Below are positions 14,086 to 20,200 of a stretch of DNA of 20,200 bases, piece after piece. Source of the stretch: Cacconaster sp045642485 (lineage in GTDB: Bacteria > Bacteroidota > Bacteroidia > Bacteroidales > UBA932); the NCBI GenBank assembly GCA_045642485.1, contig JAZUIV010000030.1:1-20200 (forward strand). The letters are read 5' to 3'. Each line of letters begins with the position of its first letter. Within the stretch, counting starts at the first letter, position 1. The notes below the pieces were generated by a model, which was not told the origin of the DNA, did no database searches, and worked only from the letters and a program-made list of their open reading frames with translations. A program made the translations under genes and the position numbers.

Positions 14086-15399
14086 CTAAATTTTGGGCAG
14101 TTCCCAGGGGGCGCGGTAAGATGCGCAGAGATATGCGTCAGCTTCCGCATCGTGGAATGAAGTTCCGTCCCAGGAGAGGCGCTTTCCTGTCTTGTAAGCG
14201 ATGTTGCCCAGTTCGGAGAACTTGCAGATATGTGAGCCTATCTCAATGCTGGCGTTGCAGTTGCGGTCGCGGCGCTTGATGCAGTCAAGATGATTCTTCA
14301 CGTGAAGATTGAGTCCGCCTCCGCCGTATGCCTCGTGCAAAGGAACAGCCTCCATTCTCTGTTTCCCGTTGACGTTCTCGGGAATCACCTCCCATCCGCC
14401 GCGGTCAACGACAAGAGTACCGTTCTCACCGACGAATGCCACGCCGTGGGTACGGCCGTAAGCTCCGTCATTTATGCCGATTGCGTGATCCCACAGAACT
14501 GTGAAATCTCCGAAATCATATATTGTCTGAAGAAGGTCGGGAGTCTCGCAGGCATCATCAGGATAGCCGTATTTGCCGCCCGTGGCCATAATTGACTTGG
14601 GAGTGGTGACGTCCATTCCGTAAAGTGCATAGTCAAGCAGATGCACTCCCCAGTCGGTCATCAGACCGCCGGCATAATCCCAGAACCAGCGGAAAGTGAA
14701 ATGGAAACGGTTGGGGTTGAACGGGCGCTTGGCCGCAGGGCCGAGCCACATATCATAATCCACCCCTTCGGGAGCGTTCGCGCAATCCGGCTGGACCGGA
14801 ATCGAAGGACACCAGCCCTGATATGAGAAGACTCTGACAGTGCGGATCTTGCCGAGCTTGCCGCTGCGGACGAAATTCACAGCGTCCTGCCAGTGCGGGT
14901 CGCTCCTCTGCCACTGGCCAACCTGAACGACGCGGTTGTATTTCTGCGCGGCGCGGACCATCACGTTGCACTCCTCGATGCTGTGGCCAAGAGGCTTCTC
15001 GCAGTAAACATCCTTGCCGGCCTGGCAGGCTGCAACTTCCTGAAGGCAGTGCCAGTGGTCGGGAGTACCCACGATGACTACATCAACGCTCTTGTCATCA
15101 ATCAGTTTGCGCCAGTCGGAATAGACGCCGGCTACTTTCCTGCCCTGAATCTTTGCGGCCTCAGCCACACGCCTTGCAAGAACGCCCTGATCGACGTCGC
15201 AGATTGCGGTACATTCCACTTCGGGATTGTTGAGAAATGCGGAAAGGTTCGAGAATCCCTGACCGTTCGCTCCGATAAGGCCCACGTGAATCTTGTCATT
15301 CGCGCTCACCTTGAGCCCCGAGGCCCGCGATACATAAGGGTTCATCGCAGCTCCAACGCCCAGAGAGGCGGCTGCTCCAAGAAATTGTCTTCTGTTCAT
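14086..15399 (-). CDS. Gfo/Idh/MocA family oxidoreductase with Tat-type signal
   Basis: 437 residues. The N-terminus MNRRQFLGAAASLGVGAA carries a twin-arginine pattern (NRRQFL), so the enzyme is probably exported folded with its cofactor. The Rossmann part starts at HVGLIGANGQG. VVIVGTPDHWHCLQ and the family's EKP motif (DVYCEKPLGHSIEE) follow, and the C-terminal domain has WDYAGGLMTDWGVHLLDYALYG. Such exported members in Bacteroidetes act as sugar C3 dehydrogenases or cofactor-recycling glycoside enzymes. With the DUF1080 protein and the MFS transporter downstream it probably forms a 3-keto-glycoside route. Its promoter lies back to back with that of the Rid-type gene. Confidence 0.9.
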   Translation of the reverse strand: MNRRQFLGAAASLGVGAAMNPYVSRASGLKVSANDKIHVGLIGANGQGFSNLSAFLNNPEVECTAICDVDQGVLARRVAEAAKIQGRKVAGVYSDWRKLIDDKSVDVVIVGTPDHWHCLQEVAACQAGKDVYCEKPLGHSIEECNVMVRAAQKYNRVVQVGQWQRSDPHWQDAVNFVRSGKLGKIRTVRVFSYQGWCPSIPVQPDCANAPEGVDYDMWLGPAAKRPFNPNRFHFTFRWFWDYAGGLMTDWGVHLLDYALYGMDVTTPKSIMATGGKYGYPDDACETPDLLQTIYDFGDFTVLWDHAIGINDGAYGRTHGVAFVGENGTLVVDRGGWEVIPENVNGKQRMEAVPLHEAYGGGGLNLHVKNHLDCIKRRDRNCNASIEIGSHICKFSELGNIAYKTGKRLSWDGTSFHDAEADAYLCASYRAPWELPKI

Positions 15400-15441
15400 A
15401 TAATCGTGGTATTAATTGATTTCACTCAACGAGTACTCTAA

Positions 15442-15472
15442 CAAAGTTACGTTTTTGTCGAAATATATCCAA
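15442..15472 (-). promoter_or_regulatory. Promoter of the oxidoreductase-DUF1080-MFS operon
   Basis: On the minus strand TTG at 15472-15470, a 20-base spacer and TAACTTTG at 15449-15442 fit the Bacteroidetes pattern. The leader before the ATG at 15399 is about 35 bases. Confidence 0.65.
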
Positions 15473-15481
15473 GTAGATTCG

Positions 15482-15489
15482 TATCTTTG
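15482..15489 (+). promoter_or_regulatory. -7 box TATCTTTG immediately before the Rid-type gene
   Basis: TATCTTTG ends six bases before the ATG at 15496, so the transcript would start at or next to the start codon. The box lies within 40 bases of the oppositely directed operon promoter. Confidence 0.6.
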
Positions 15490-15495
15490 TAGCGT

Positions 15496-16368
15496 ATGTA
15501 TGCCTTCACGAGATATTTTACAGGAAGCGATTTTTCTGTCGCAGGCGACCGTCCCGCTGACGGGAGAGGTGCCGTGTCGGTCATAGGGCAGAAACCTCTT
15601 GACGGGAGGCGGACCGCCGTTTGGAACGTTCCGTTCGAGGATGATGATTTTCTTTGGACAGCCGGCCTGGTTCCGGATGATACCTCCGCCGATTCCGAGG
15701 GGCAGATGCGCCAGATTCTGGAAAAATACGAGTCGATTCTTGCGGGCAAAGGGCTGAACATCAGAGACAACTGCCTGAGGACCTGGATATTCGTAAGAGA
15801 TATCGACAACAACTACTCGGGTGTCGTCAAAGGGAGGAAAGACTATTTCGACGGCATCGGACTGACGAAGGAGACACACTACATCGCCAGCACCGGCATC
15901 GAGGGCAATGCCTCCGACCCGTCAGTGCTCGTCACTATGGATGCCTTCGCGGTCCGCGGCATCGACAGCCGGAATGTGAAATATCTTCAGGCGCTGGACC
16001 GCCTCAACCCGACGCACGAATACGGCGTCACTTTCGAAAGAGGCACGGCATTCACCCATAACGGGCACAGCCACATCTTCATCAGCGGCACCGCCAGCAT
16101 AGACTACAAGGGCAACGTACTTTACATAGATGATGTCCGGAAGCAGACGGAAAGGGCTGTCGGGAACATACGGGCGTTGCTGGACGATGCCCCATTCCCC
16201 ATAAGGCTCGAAGATGCCACTCAGGCAATAGTCTACCTGCGAAATGATGAAGACGCCCCGATTGTCAGGGAAGCTCTTTCCGAACTTACGCCCGGCCTCC
16301 CCTACATAATGGTCCACGGCCCCGTCTGCCGTCCGACCTGGCTTGTCGAAATCGAGTGCTGGTTCTAG
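15496..16368 (+). CDS. Two-domain Rid/YjgF-like protein (FkbO/Hyg5-like fold)
   Basis: 290 residues. Two tandem YjgF-type halves can be seen: residues about 40-155 (LWTAGLVPDDTSADSEGQMRQILEKYESILAGKGL, then LRTWIFVRDI) and about 170-290 (FTHNGHSHIFISGTASIDYKGNVLYIDDVRKQTERAVGNIRALLDDA, then IVYLRNDED and GPVCRPTWLVEIECWF). The second half keeps the Arg and Glu of the RidA active site (CRP-WLVEIE). Single-domain RidA hydrolyses reactive imines; tandem versions include FkbO/Hyg5 chorismatases. The substrate here is undetermined. It is a single gene diverging from the sugar operon. It is followed by hairpins and the 67-bp repeat array. Confidence 0.78.
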   Translation: MYAFTRYFTGSDFSVAGDRPADGRGAVSVIGQKPLDGRRTAVWNVPFEDDDFLWTAGLVPDDTSADSEGQMRQILEKYESILAGKGLNIRDNCLRTWIFVRDIDNNYSGVVKGRKDYFDGIGLTKETHYIASTGIEGNASDPSVLVTMDAFAVRGIDSRNVKYLQALDRLNPTHEYGVTFERGTAFTHNGHSHIFISGTASIDYKGNVLYIDDVRKQTERAVGNIRALLDDAPFPIRLEDATQAIVYLRNDEDAPIVREALSELTPGLPYIMVHGPVCRPTWLVEIECWF

Positions 16369-16376
16369 CGATAAAA

Positions 16377-16427
16377 AGACGTCATCAGACGTCTGGCGAA
16401 GACCGTGTATTTGCCGCAGGCAAATAC
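16377..16427. repeat. Two hairpins after the Rid-type gene
   Basis: AGACGTC-ATCA-GACGTCT (16377-16394, 7-bp stem) and GTATTTGCC-GCA-GGCAAATAC (16407-16427, 9-bp stem) follow the stop at 16368. Neither is followed by a T run. They could end Rid transcription or belong to the adjacent repeat element. Confidence 0.6.
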
Positions 16428-16448
16428 GGCAAGGTCGGGAGCCGGCAG

Positions 16449-16670
16449 GGTCGCGAGGGTGTTTACAGCGAGCATTTTTATGCTCGCGACCCGAGCAGCA
16501 GGGCTTTAGCCCGCCGGCCGTGAGGGTGTTCACAGCGAGCATTTTTATGCTCGCGACCCGAGCAGCAGGGCTTTAGCCCGCCGGTCGCGAGGGTGTTCAC
16601 AGCGAGCATTTTTATGCTCGCGACCCGAGCAGCAGGGCTTTAGCCCGCCGGTCGCGAGGGTGTTCACAGC
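16449..16670. repeat. 67-bp tandem repeat, three full copies plus 21 bases of a fourth
   Basis: Copies lie at 16449-16515, 16516-16582 and 16583-16649; the fourth stops at 16670. Copies 1-3 differ at only a few bases (TTTACAGC in copy 1; GGCCGTGAGG in copy 2). Each unit holds GCGAGCAT-TTTT-ATGCTCGC and GGGCT-TT-AGCCC hairpins. An outer pair GGTCGCGAG/CTCGCGACC competes with the first in copies 1 and 3. There are no spacers, so it is not CRISPR. The fourth copy runs directly into the truncated transporter gene. Confidence 0.92.
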
Positions 16671-17001
16671 ATTCCTCTGCGGAAGTTTCGTGAATGCATA
16701 CGTTATGTCCAAGATGAAGGTCCGTGACGGGCAGAATCGTTTCTCCCTGCGTGCAATCCTGAGCACGATCTTCGGGGAGACCGCGGATTCCATAATCTTC
16801 TTTCCCCTAGCCTTTCTGGGAGTCGTTCCTGCCGAGGAATTGCCTTGGCTTATGTTCGTCCAGGTATTGCTCAAGACCGCGTATGAAATAATCGTTCTCC
16901 CTCTGACAATACGCATCGTGGCCTGGGTGAAGAAGCACGAGCAGACGGATGTCTATGACAATGATATCTCGTACAGCATCTGGAAACTCTTTGATTTGTA
17001 G
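16660..17001 (+). pseudogene. yhhQ: 5'-truncated queuosine precursor transporter (YhhQ/QPTR family)
   Basis: The last ~113 codons match the second half of the queuosine precursor transporter: TAFLCGSFVNAYVMSKMKV, FSLRAILSTIFGETADSIIFFPLAF, VQVLLKTAYEIIVLPLTIRIV and VYDNDISYSIWKLFDL. Full-length members have about 220-230 residues and six or so helices; here roughly the first 110 are missing. Homology begins directly at the end of the partial fourth tandem repeat (near 16666). There is no ATG before the internal Met residues, only a GTG inside the repeat. The protein is therefore very likely non-functional. It is followed five bases later by queF, the usual pairing for queuosine synthesis. Confidence 0.85.
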
Positions 17002-17006
17002 AATAT

Positions 17007-17462
17007 ATGACTCGCGAAACAGAAGGCCTCAAAAGTCTGGGCAAGAAGACGGAATATCGCAGGGATTATGCTCCGGAGGTATTGGAGACATTCTCCAATA
17101 AACATCCCGAAAACGACTACTGGGTAAAGTTCAACTGTCCGGAGTTCACCTCACTGTGTCCCATTACCGGCCAGCCGGACTTTGCAGAAATCGTTATCCG
17201 TTACATCCCGGCAGAAAAGATGGTTGAGAGCAAGTCTCTCAAGTTATATCTCTTCTCATTCCGTAACCACGGCGATTTCCACGAGGACTGCGTAAACATT
17301 ATCATGAAGGACCTCAAGAAGCTGATGGAACCAAAATATATTGAGGTTGTCGGTCTCTTCACTCCACGCGGCGGCATTTCAATCCATCCGTTCGCGAACT
17401 ACGGTATCCCCGGCACAAAATATGAGCATATGGCAGAAGAAAGAATGCTTCGCTTCGAATAA
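17007..17462 (+). CDS. queF: NADPH-dependent 7-cyano-7-deazaguanine reductase (type I QueF)
   Basis: 151 residues, the size of the unimodular (Bacillus YkvM-like) form. The catalytic Cys is in FTSLCPITGQPDF (Cys51), with Asp58 as partner acid. The QueF signature VESKSLKLYLFSFRNHGDFHEDCVN at about 73-97 carries the substrate-binding Glu and His; PRGGISIHPFANYG follows. The enzyme reduces preQ0 to preQ1 in queuosine biosynthesis. The gene lies five bases after the truncated transporter gene and was probably cotranscribed with it; the repeat array has taken the place of the original upstream part, so its present promoter is unclear. Confidence 0.95.
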   Translation: MTRETEGLKSLGKKTEYRRDYAPEVLETFSNKHPENDYWVKFNCPEFTSLCPITGQPDFAEIVIRYIPAEKMVESKSLKLYLFSFRNHGDFHEDCVNIIMKDLKKLMEPKYIEVVGLFTPRGGISIHPFANYGIPGTKYEHMAEERMLRFE

Positions 17463-17607
17463 GATCCAGCTTTGTAGTTTGATTCACTCGTATGTACGGA
17501 TGATTTTCGTACAAACACGAATCATTTGCGTATGTTGAGCTAGTATTTTTGTATTTAAAGCGACATTTTATATATTTGCACCAGAATATAAAATAAAACT
17601 TTAAAAG
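17463..17607. other. Intergenic stretch with imperfect inverted repeat and promoter
   Basis: TACGGATGATTTTCGT (17495-17510) and CACGAATCATTTGCGTA (17516-17532) form an imperfect inverted repeat after queF, perhaps its terminator or an operator. The ATPase promoter follows. No small ORF was recognised. Confidence 0.4.
17548..17578 (+). promoter_or_regulatory. Bacteroidetes-type promoter of the ATPase gene
   Basis: TTTG at 17548-17551, a 19-base spacer and TATATTTG at 17571-17578 fit the consensus fully. The leader before ATG 17608 is about 24 bases and A-rich. Confidence 0.8.
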
Positions 17608-18888
17608 ATGGTGGACAAATTAGTTCTCAAACAAATAATTCTGAATAACCGGGAAGAAATTGAACAGTATCAGATAGTTCACAGAGACGTACGGTCAGAC
17701 GGCTTTAATTGTTGTATATTCGTTGGCGTCCGCAGGGGCGGCAAATCGTTTGTCCTCTATGAGAAGATTCAGCAGATGCTCAGCGAAGGACACTCCTGGG
17801 ATGAAATCCTATACTTGAACTTTGAAGATGACCGCCTCGCCGGACTGGATATAAATGACATGGATACCATCCTTGAATGCCATATGGAGATGGGGGGAGC
17901 CTCGAAACCTGCACTGTTTCTTGACGAAATACAGAATATTGACGGATGGGAAAAGTTTGCCAGAAGAGTAGCTGACAGCAAATATATGGTCTGGATAACA
18001 GGATCAAATGCCAAGATGCTATCTAAAGAGATGATGACAACTCTTGGCGGTCGGTACATCCCGATAGAGGTTTATCCTTTCTCTTTTATTGAGTACTTAC
18101 GCTGGGCTGTTATCCCATTTGACGATCAGAGTCTGCTAAGTATCGGAACCCGTGTGAAATTGAAGCAAGCTTATGAAGAATATTTCAAATGGGGAGGCCT
18201 TCCCGAAAGTCTCGGTCTTCCCGTAAAGAGAAACTACATCAGTTCTGTATACCAGAAGATATATCTGGGCGATATCTGCACCAGGAATAAAATAAGCAAC
18301 CCGAATCTTCTTCGCCTTCTGATAAAGAAAATAGCGGAAGGAGTCAAACAACCGGTTTCCTACACACGTCTCGCACAGGTACTGTCCAGTGCGGGAGGTA
18401 AAATCACGGTTCCCACCACAAGCAGTTACATCGAGTATAGCGAAGTCGCTTGGCTGATTCTCAGACTGCATAATATCGCATCCGCCTTTGCCGAGAAAGA
18501 GACAAACTGCAAGTACTACTTCGTGGACAACGGCATTTTAAGTATCCTTCTGATTGATCCTGAAACCACACTTCTGGAAAATCTAGTGGCTCTTCAGTTG
18601 TTCCGTGTCTACGGACATGACCCGGATAACGAACGGGTATTCTTCTATAACAACAATGTGGAAGTAGACTTTTACATACCGGAGGATGAGATCGCAATAC
18701 AAGTGTCGTATTCCATTTCAAAAGACAAAGACACTTGGAATAGAGAAGTAGGAGCACTTCAGAAACTGCCTAAAGCTCTCCCTTGCAAGAAAAGGCTCAT
18801 CCTCACATATGACGAAGCACAGACAATTGAGGATGAATATGGGACAATTGAGATTATTCCTTGCTGGAAGTGGCTCCTGATATGCTAA
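17608..18888 (+). CDS. AAA_14 / DUF4143 ATP-binding protein
   Basis: 426 residues. Walker A is FVGVRRGGKSF (G40-S47) and Walker B is PALFLDEIQNIDGWEKF (about 101-117); the later ITGSNAKMLSKE (sensor-like) and GGRYIPIEVYPFSFIEYL are characteristic of the AAA_14 family. DUF4143 follows at about 190-420, with EYFKWGGLPE, TTSSYIEYSEVAWLILRL, YYFVDNGILS and a nuclease-like strand VEVDFYIPEDEIAIQVSYS. Members are common mobile 'orphan' genes in Bacteroidetes and archaea; their role is unknown, and nucleic-acid or defence-related activity is only speculation. The DNA is more AT-rich than the neighbours, fitting recent transfer. It has its own promoter. Confidence 0.9.
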   Translation: MVDKLVLKQIILNNREEIEQYQIVHRDVRSDGFNCCIFVGVRRGGKSFVLYEKIQQMLSEGHSWDEILYLNFEDDRLAGLDINDMDTILECHMEMGGASKPALFLDEIQNIDGWEKFARRVADSKYMVWITGSNAKMLSKEMMTTLGGRYIPIEVYPFSFIEYLRWAVIPFDDQSLLSIGTRVKLKQAYEEYFKWGGLPESLGLPVKRNYISSVYQKIYLGDICTRNKISNPNLLRLLIKKIAEGVKQPVSYTRLAQVLSSAGGKITVPTTSSYIEYSEVAWLILRLHNIASAFAEKETNCKYYFVDNGILSILLIDPETTLLENLVALQLFRVYGHDPDNERVFFYNNNVEVDFYIPEDEIAIQVSYSISKDKDTWNREVGALQKLPKALPCKKRLILTYDEAQTIEDEYGTIEIIPCWKWLLIC

Positions 18889-18939
18889 GGGGCGTAAACG
18901 AACTCAGTTTCGTGGCCACCCAACCGCCCAAATACACCA

Positions 18940-18964
18940 CGCGCTGCCCGGGTGGAGCAGCGCG
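18940..18964. terminator. GC-rich hairpin between convergent ATPase and FISUMP genes
   Basis: CGCGCTGC (18940-18947) and GCAGCGCG (18957-18964) pair over 8 bp with a 9-base loop. It lies 36 bases after the FISUMP stop on the minus strand. Its position mirrors that of the 1104-1130 hairpin in the other FISUMP gene. T runs are weak on both sides. Confidence 0.6.
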
Positions 18965-19000
18965 CGAATGCTTTTGAGTATTTTAGGAAAGTTGTTTTTA

Positions 19001-20200
19001 TCAATCTGAAACAGGGCGAATAAGATAACCATTACAACGTAAATTTGATGATGTTACGTCAGTATTGACTCCCGAATCACTGGCAAAGTTAAAGTGATGA
19101 GCTTGAAAAGGTTTTTCTGAATTAAGCGTTCTTGTCCAATATCCGCCTAATTTCACTCCGGGTGTGCCGCCATTACTGATGTTTCTGTCTATACCCATGC
19201 CACCGGCAGGGAAAAACAACAATGCACCGGACTTGTTGTAAGTACCTTCACCATCTTTACATTTTCCGGCATCTGTTGACGGATTAGGAGCATAGACGTA
19301 ATATCCCTTGTCCGTGTCATCCCACGACCAATATGTTGCATTGTACAGCGCTATGAACTCCGATGCGTTTCCTCCTTCCGGCATCCTCCAGGTTGAACCC
19401 CAATTATAGGTTGCCGCATCGTCTTCAGGTTCAAGGACGGTCTTGCCGTCAGCCGTACCGCTTGCGGAGTTACCATCTTTACCTGCCGAATATTTTGTTA
19501 AAACATCTTGCTTACCATAGGCATATTCGCTTAATGTTGCGGAATACTCACCTATGTCTTTTGTAAATTGGCAATTCAGATCAGAGAAACCTTTGTCGGC
19601 ATTCCAAGTATTGTTAATGTAACTTGAAGGCTTTTGGCTATAGAATGTGAACGTATTGCCTGAAAGGCTGGAATAAGGCTTTTCCACAGCTCCCCACATA
19701 AAATAGTCGCCGGTACCGGTTCGCGTTGTTGCTCCGATGTTCATAGTCGCCCATTTGAGATATGAGTCATTCGTGCCGTCATATTTTGCCTTGATGATGA
19801 CGTACTCGTGGCCGTTCAATATGCCACGGTGGCCGGTGAGGTCGCTATCGGCAAATGTTATCCCAGAAAGGTCCATCGAATAGATGACGTTCCTCTTGAG
19901 TTCCTTGCTGGTCTTGTCTTCTGAACCCTTCTTGTCTGTCTTGTAGCAGTTGACCGTGGCAGCGCCTGTTTCTCCGGGAGCTACCGCAAGGTAGAATACC
20001 TTGTCGGTAGGAGCGGTTGTGCCGACTGCGGAAACATAGCTCTTGTCAAGAGATGTGGTCGTGAGGCTTAACGCAGTGTCTTCGAAGGATGCGGTGACAG
20101 CGCCAGCGATGTTGTTGGCTGCCGTGACGTCCACGCCCACGACATCTGCTGCCGTCTTTATCTCCAACACCGCTGTGGCATTGCGGAACACGAGGTTGTC
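19001..20200 (-). CDS. FISUMP-domain surface protein with fimbrillin-like part (partial, N-terminus outside window)
   Basis: 399 residues are visible, ending in TGA at 19001-19003; the frame stays open to the window edge, so the true start and any lipoprotein signal lie beyond 20200. The first ~115 residues (LVFRNATAVLEIKTAADVVGVDV, DKVFYLAVAPGETGAATVNCYK, RNVIYSMDLSGITF) resemble the fimbrillin/Mfa-like repeat. The rest is a FISUMP/lectin-like domain: YLKWATMNIGATTRTGTGDYFMWG, WRMPEGGNASEFIALYNATYWSW, LLFFPAGGMG, GGYWTRTL and the end CNGYLIRPVSD. It shares WATxNLG-type, WRMP and RPVSD blocks with the 1156-3012 protein but has no coiled-coil stalk in view. It is probably outer-membrane linked. 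The C-terminal codons do not show the NNY pattern of its relative. Confidence 0.82.
   Translation of the reverse strand, partial: DNLVFRNATAVLEIKTAADVVGVDVTAANNIAGAVTASFEDTALSLTTTSLDKSYVSAVGTTAPTDKVFYLAVAPGETGAATVNCYKTDKKGSEDKTSKELKRNVIYSMDLSGITFADSDLTGHRGILNGHEYVIIKAKYDGTNDSYLKWATMNIGATTRTGTGDYFMWGAVEKPYSSLSGNTFTFYSQKPSSYINNTWNADKGFSDLNCQFTKDIGEYSATLSEYAYGKQDVLTKYSAGKDGNSASGTADGKTVLEPEDDAATYNWGSTWRMPEGGNASEFIALYNATYWSWDDTDKGYYVYAPNPSTDAGKCKDGEGTYNKSGALLFFPAGGMGIDRNISNGGTPGVKLGGYWTRTLNSEKPFQAHHFNFASDSGVNTDVTSSNLRCNGYLIRPVSD

Noticed and set aside
16449..16670. CRISPR array
   Set aside because: The copies are directly adjacent without spacers, and no cas gene is near.
15922..16916. Two minus-strand open frames across the Rid gene and repeats
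   Set aside because: They are shadows of the Rid-type gene and of the repeat array; the shared peptide arises only because the DNA is repeated.
19001..19110. DGR variable region in the second FISUMP gene
   Set aside because: The terminal codons (many ending in A, such as ACA, TCA, GTA, TTA) do not show the NNC/NNT pattern expected from AAC/AAT template codons.

Overview
The window looks like chromosomal DNA of a Bacteroidales bacterium of moderate GC. Several genes are preceded by the Bacteroidetes-type -7 box TAnnTTTG, some with a TTTG or TTG element 19-20 bases upstream. The gene content fits too: a DUF4290 - ftsK - LolA-like operon, FISUMP/fimbrillin-type surface proteins, and a DUF1080 plus Gfo/Idh/MocA sugar module. 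The genus cannot be fixed from the sequence alone.

Layout: (1) 1-1097, minus strand: the 5' part of a group IIC intron with the start of its reverse transcriptase/maturase. It sits just past the intrinsic terminator of the next gene. (2) 1156-3012, minus: a 618-residue lipoprotein with a long coiled-coil stalk and a C-terminal FISUMP/C-type-lectin-like tip. The last ~45 residues resemble the variable region of a diversity-generating retroelement (DGR) target. (3) 3013-3618: non-coding DNA with two large inverted repeats and a run of nine C. (4) 3619-4392, minus: an ORF6N-domain DNA-binding protein, a 31-codon small ORF upstream of it, a good promoter and operator-like palindromes. (5) 4448-6601: a Nudix hydrolase diverging from an RsmF/NSUN-type RNA m5C methyltransferase, then a LolA-like protein. 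(6) 6638-9682, minus: ftsK and DUF4290. (7) 9754-12088: deoxynucleoside kinase, C_GCAxxG_C_C protein, SIMPL-domain protein and a small lipoprotein. (8) 12098-15399, minus: a Tat-type Gfo/Idh/MocA oxidoreductase, a DUF1080 protein and an MFS transporter, arranged like a 3-keto-glycoside processing and uptake module. It diverges from a two-domain Rid/YjgF protein (15496-16368). (9) 16377-17001: hairpins and a 67-bp tandem repeat (three full copies plus part of a fourth) that runs into a 5'-truncated queuosine-precursor transporter (yhhQ), followed by intact queF. (10) 17548-18888: an AAA_14/DUF4143 ATPase with its own clear promoter in DNA that looks more AT-rich. (11) 19001-20200, minus: the C-terminal part of a second FISUMP protein with a fimbrillin-like N-terminal segment.

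The most notable points are as follows. The group IIC intron has a visible EBS1-IBS1 match and a terminator-type target. The lectin-like lipoprotein 1156-3012 may be a DGR-type variable protein, although no template repeat or DGR reverse transcriptase lies in the window. Both FISUMP genes share a short conserved block around and after the stop codon, followed by a GC-rich hairpin. The 67-bp repeat array appears to have removed the first half of the transporter gene. A small ORF and paired GGTC-N9-GACC sites are associated with the ORF6N gene. No tRNA, rRNA, CRISPR array or transposase was seen.
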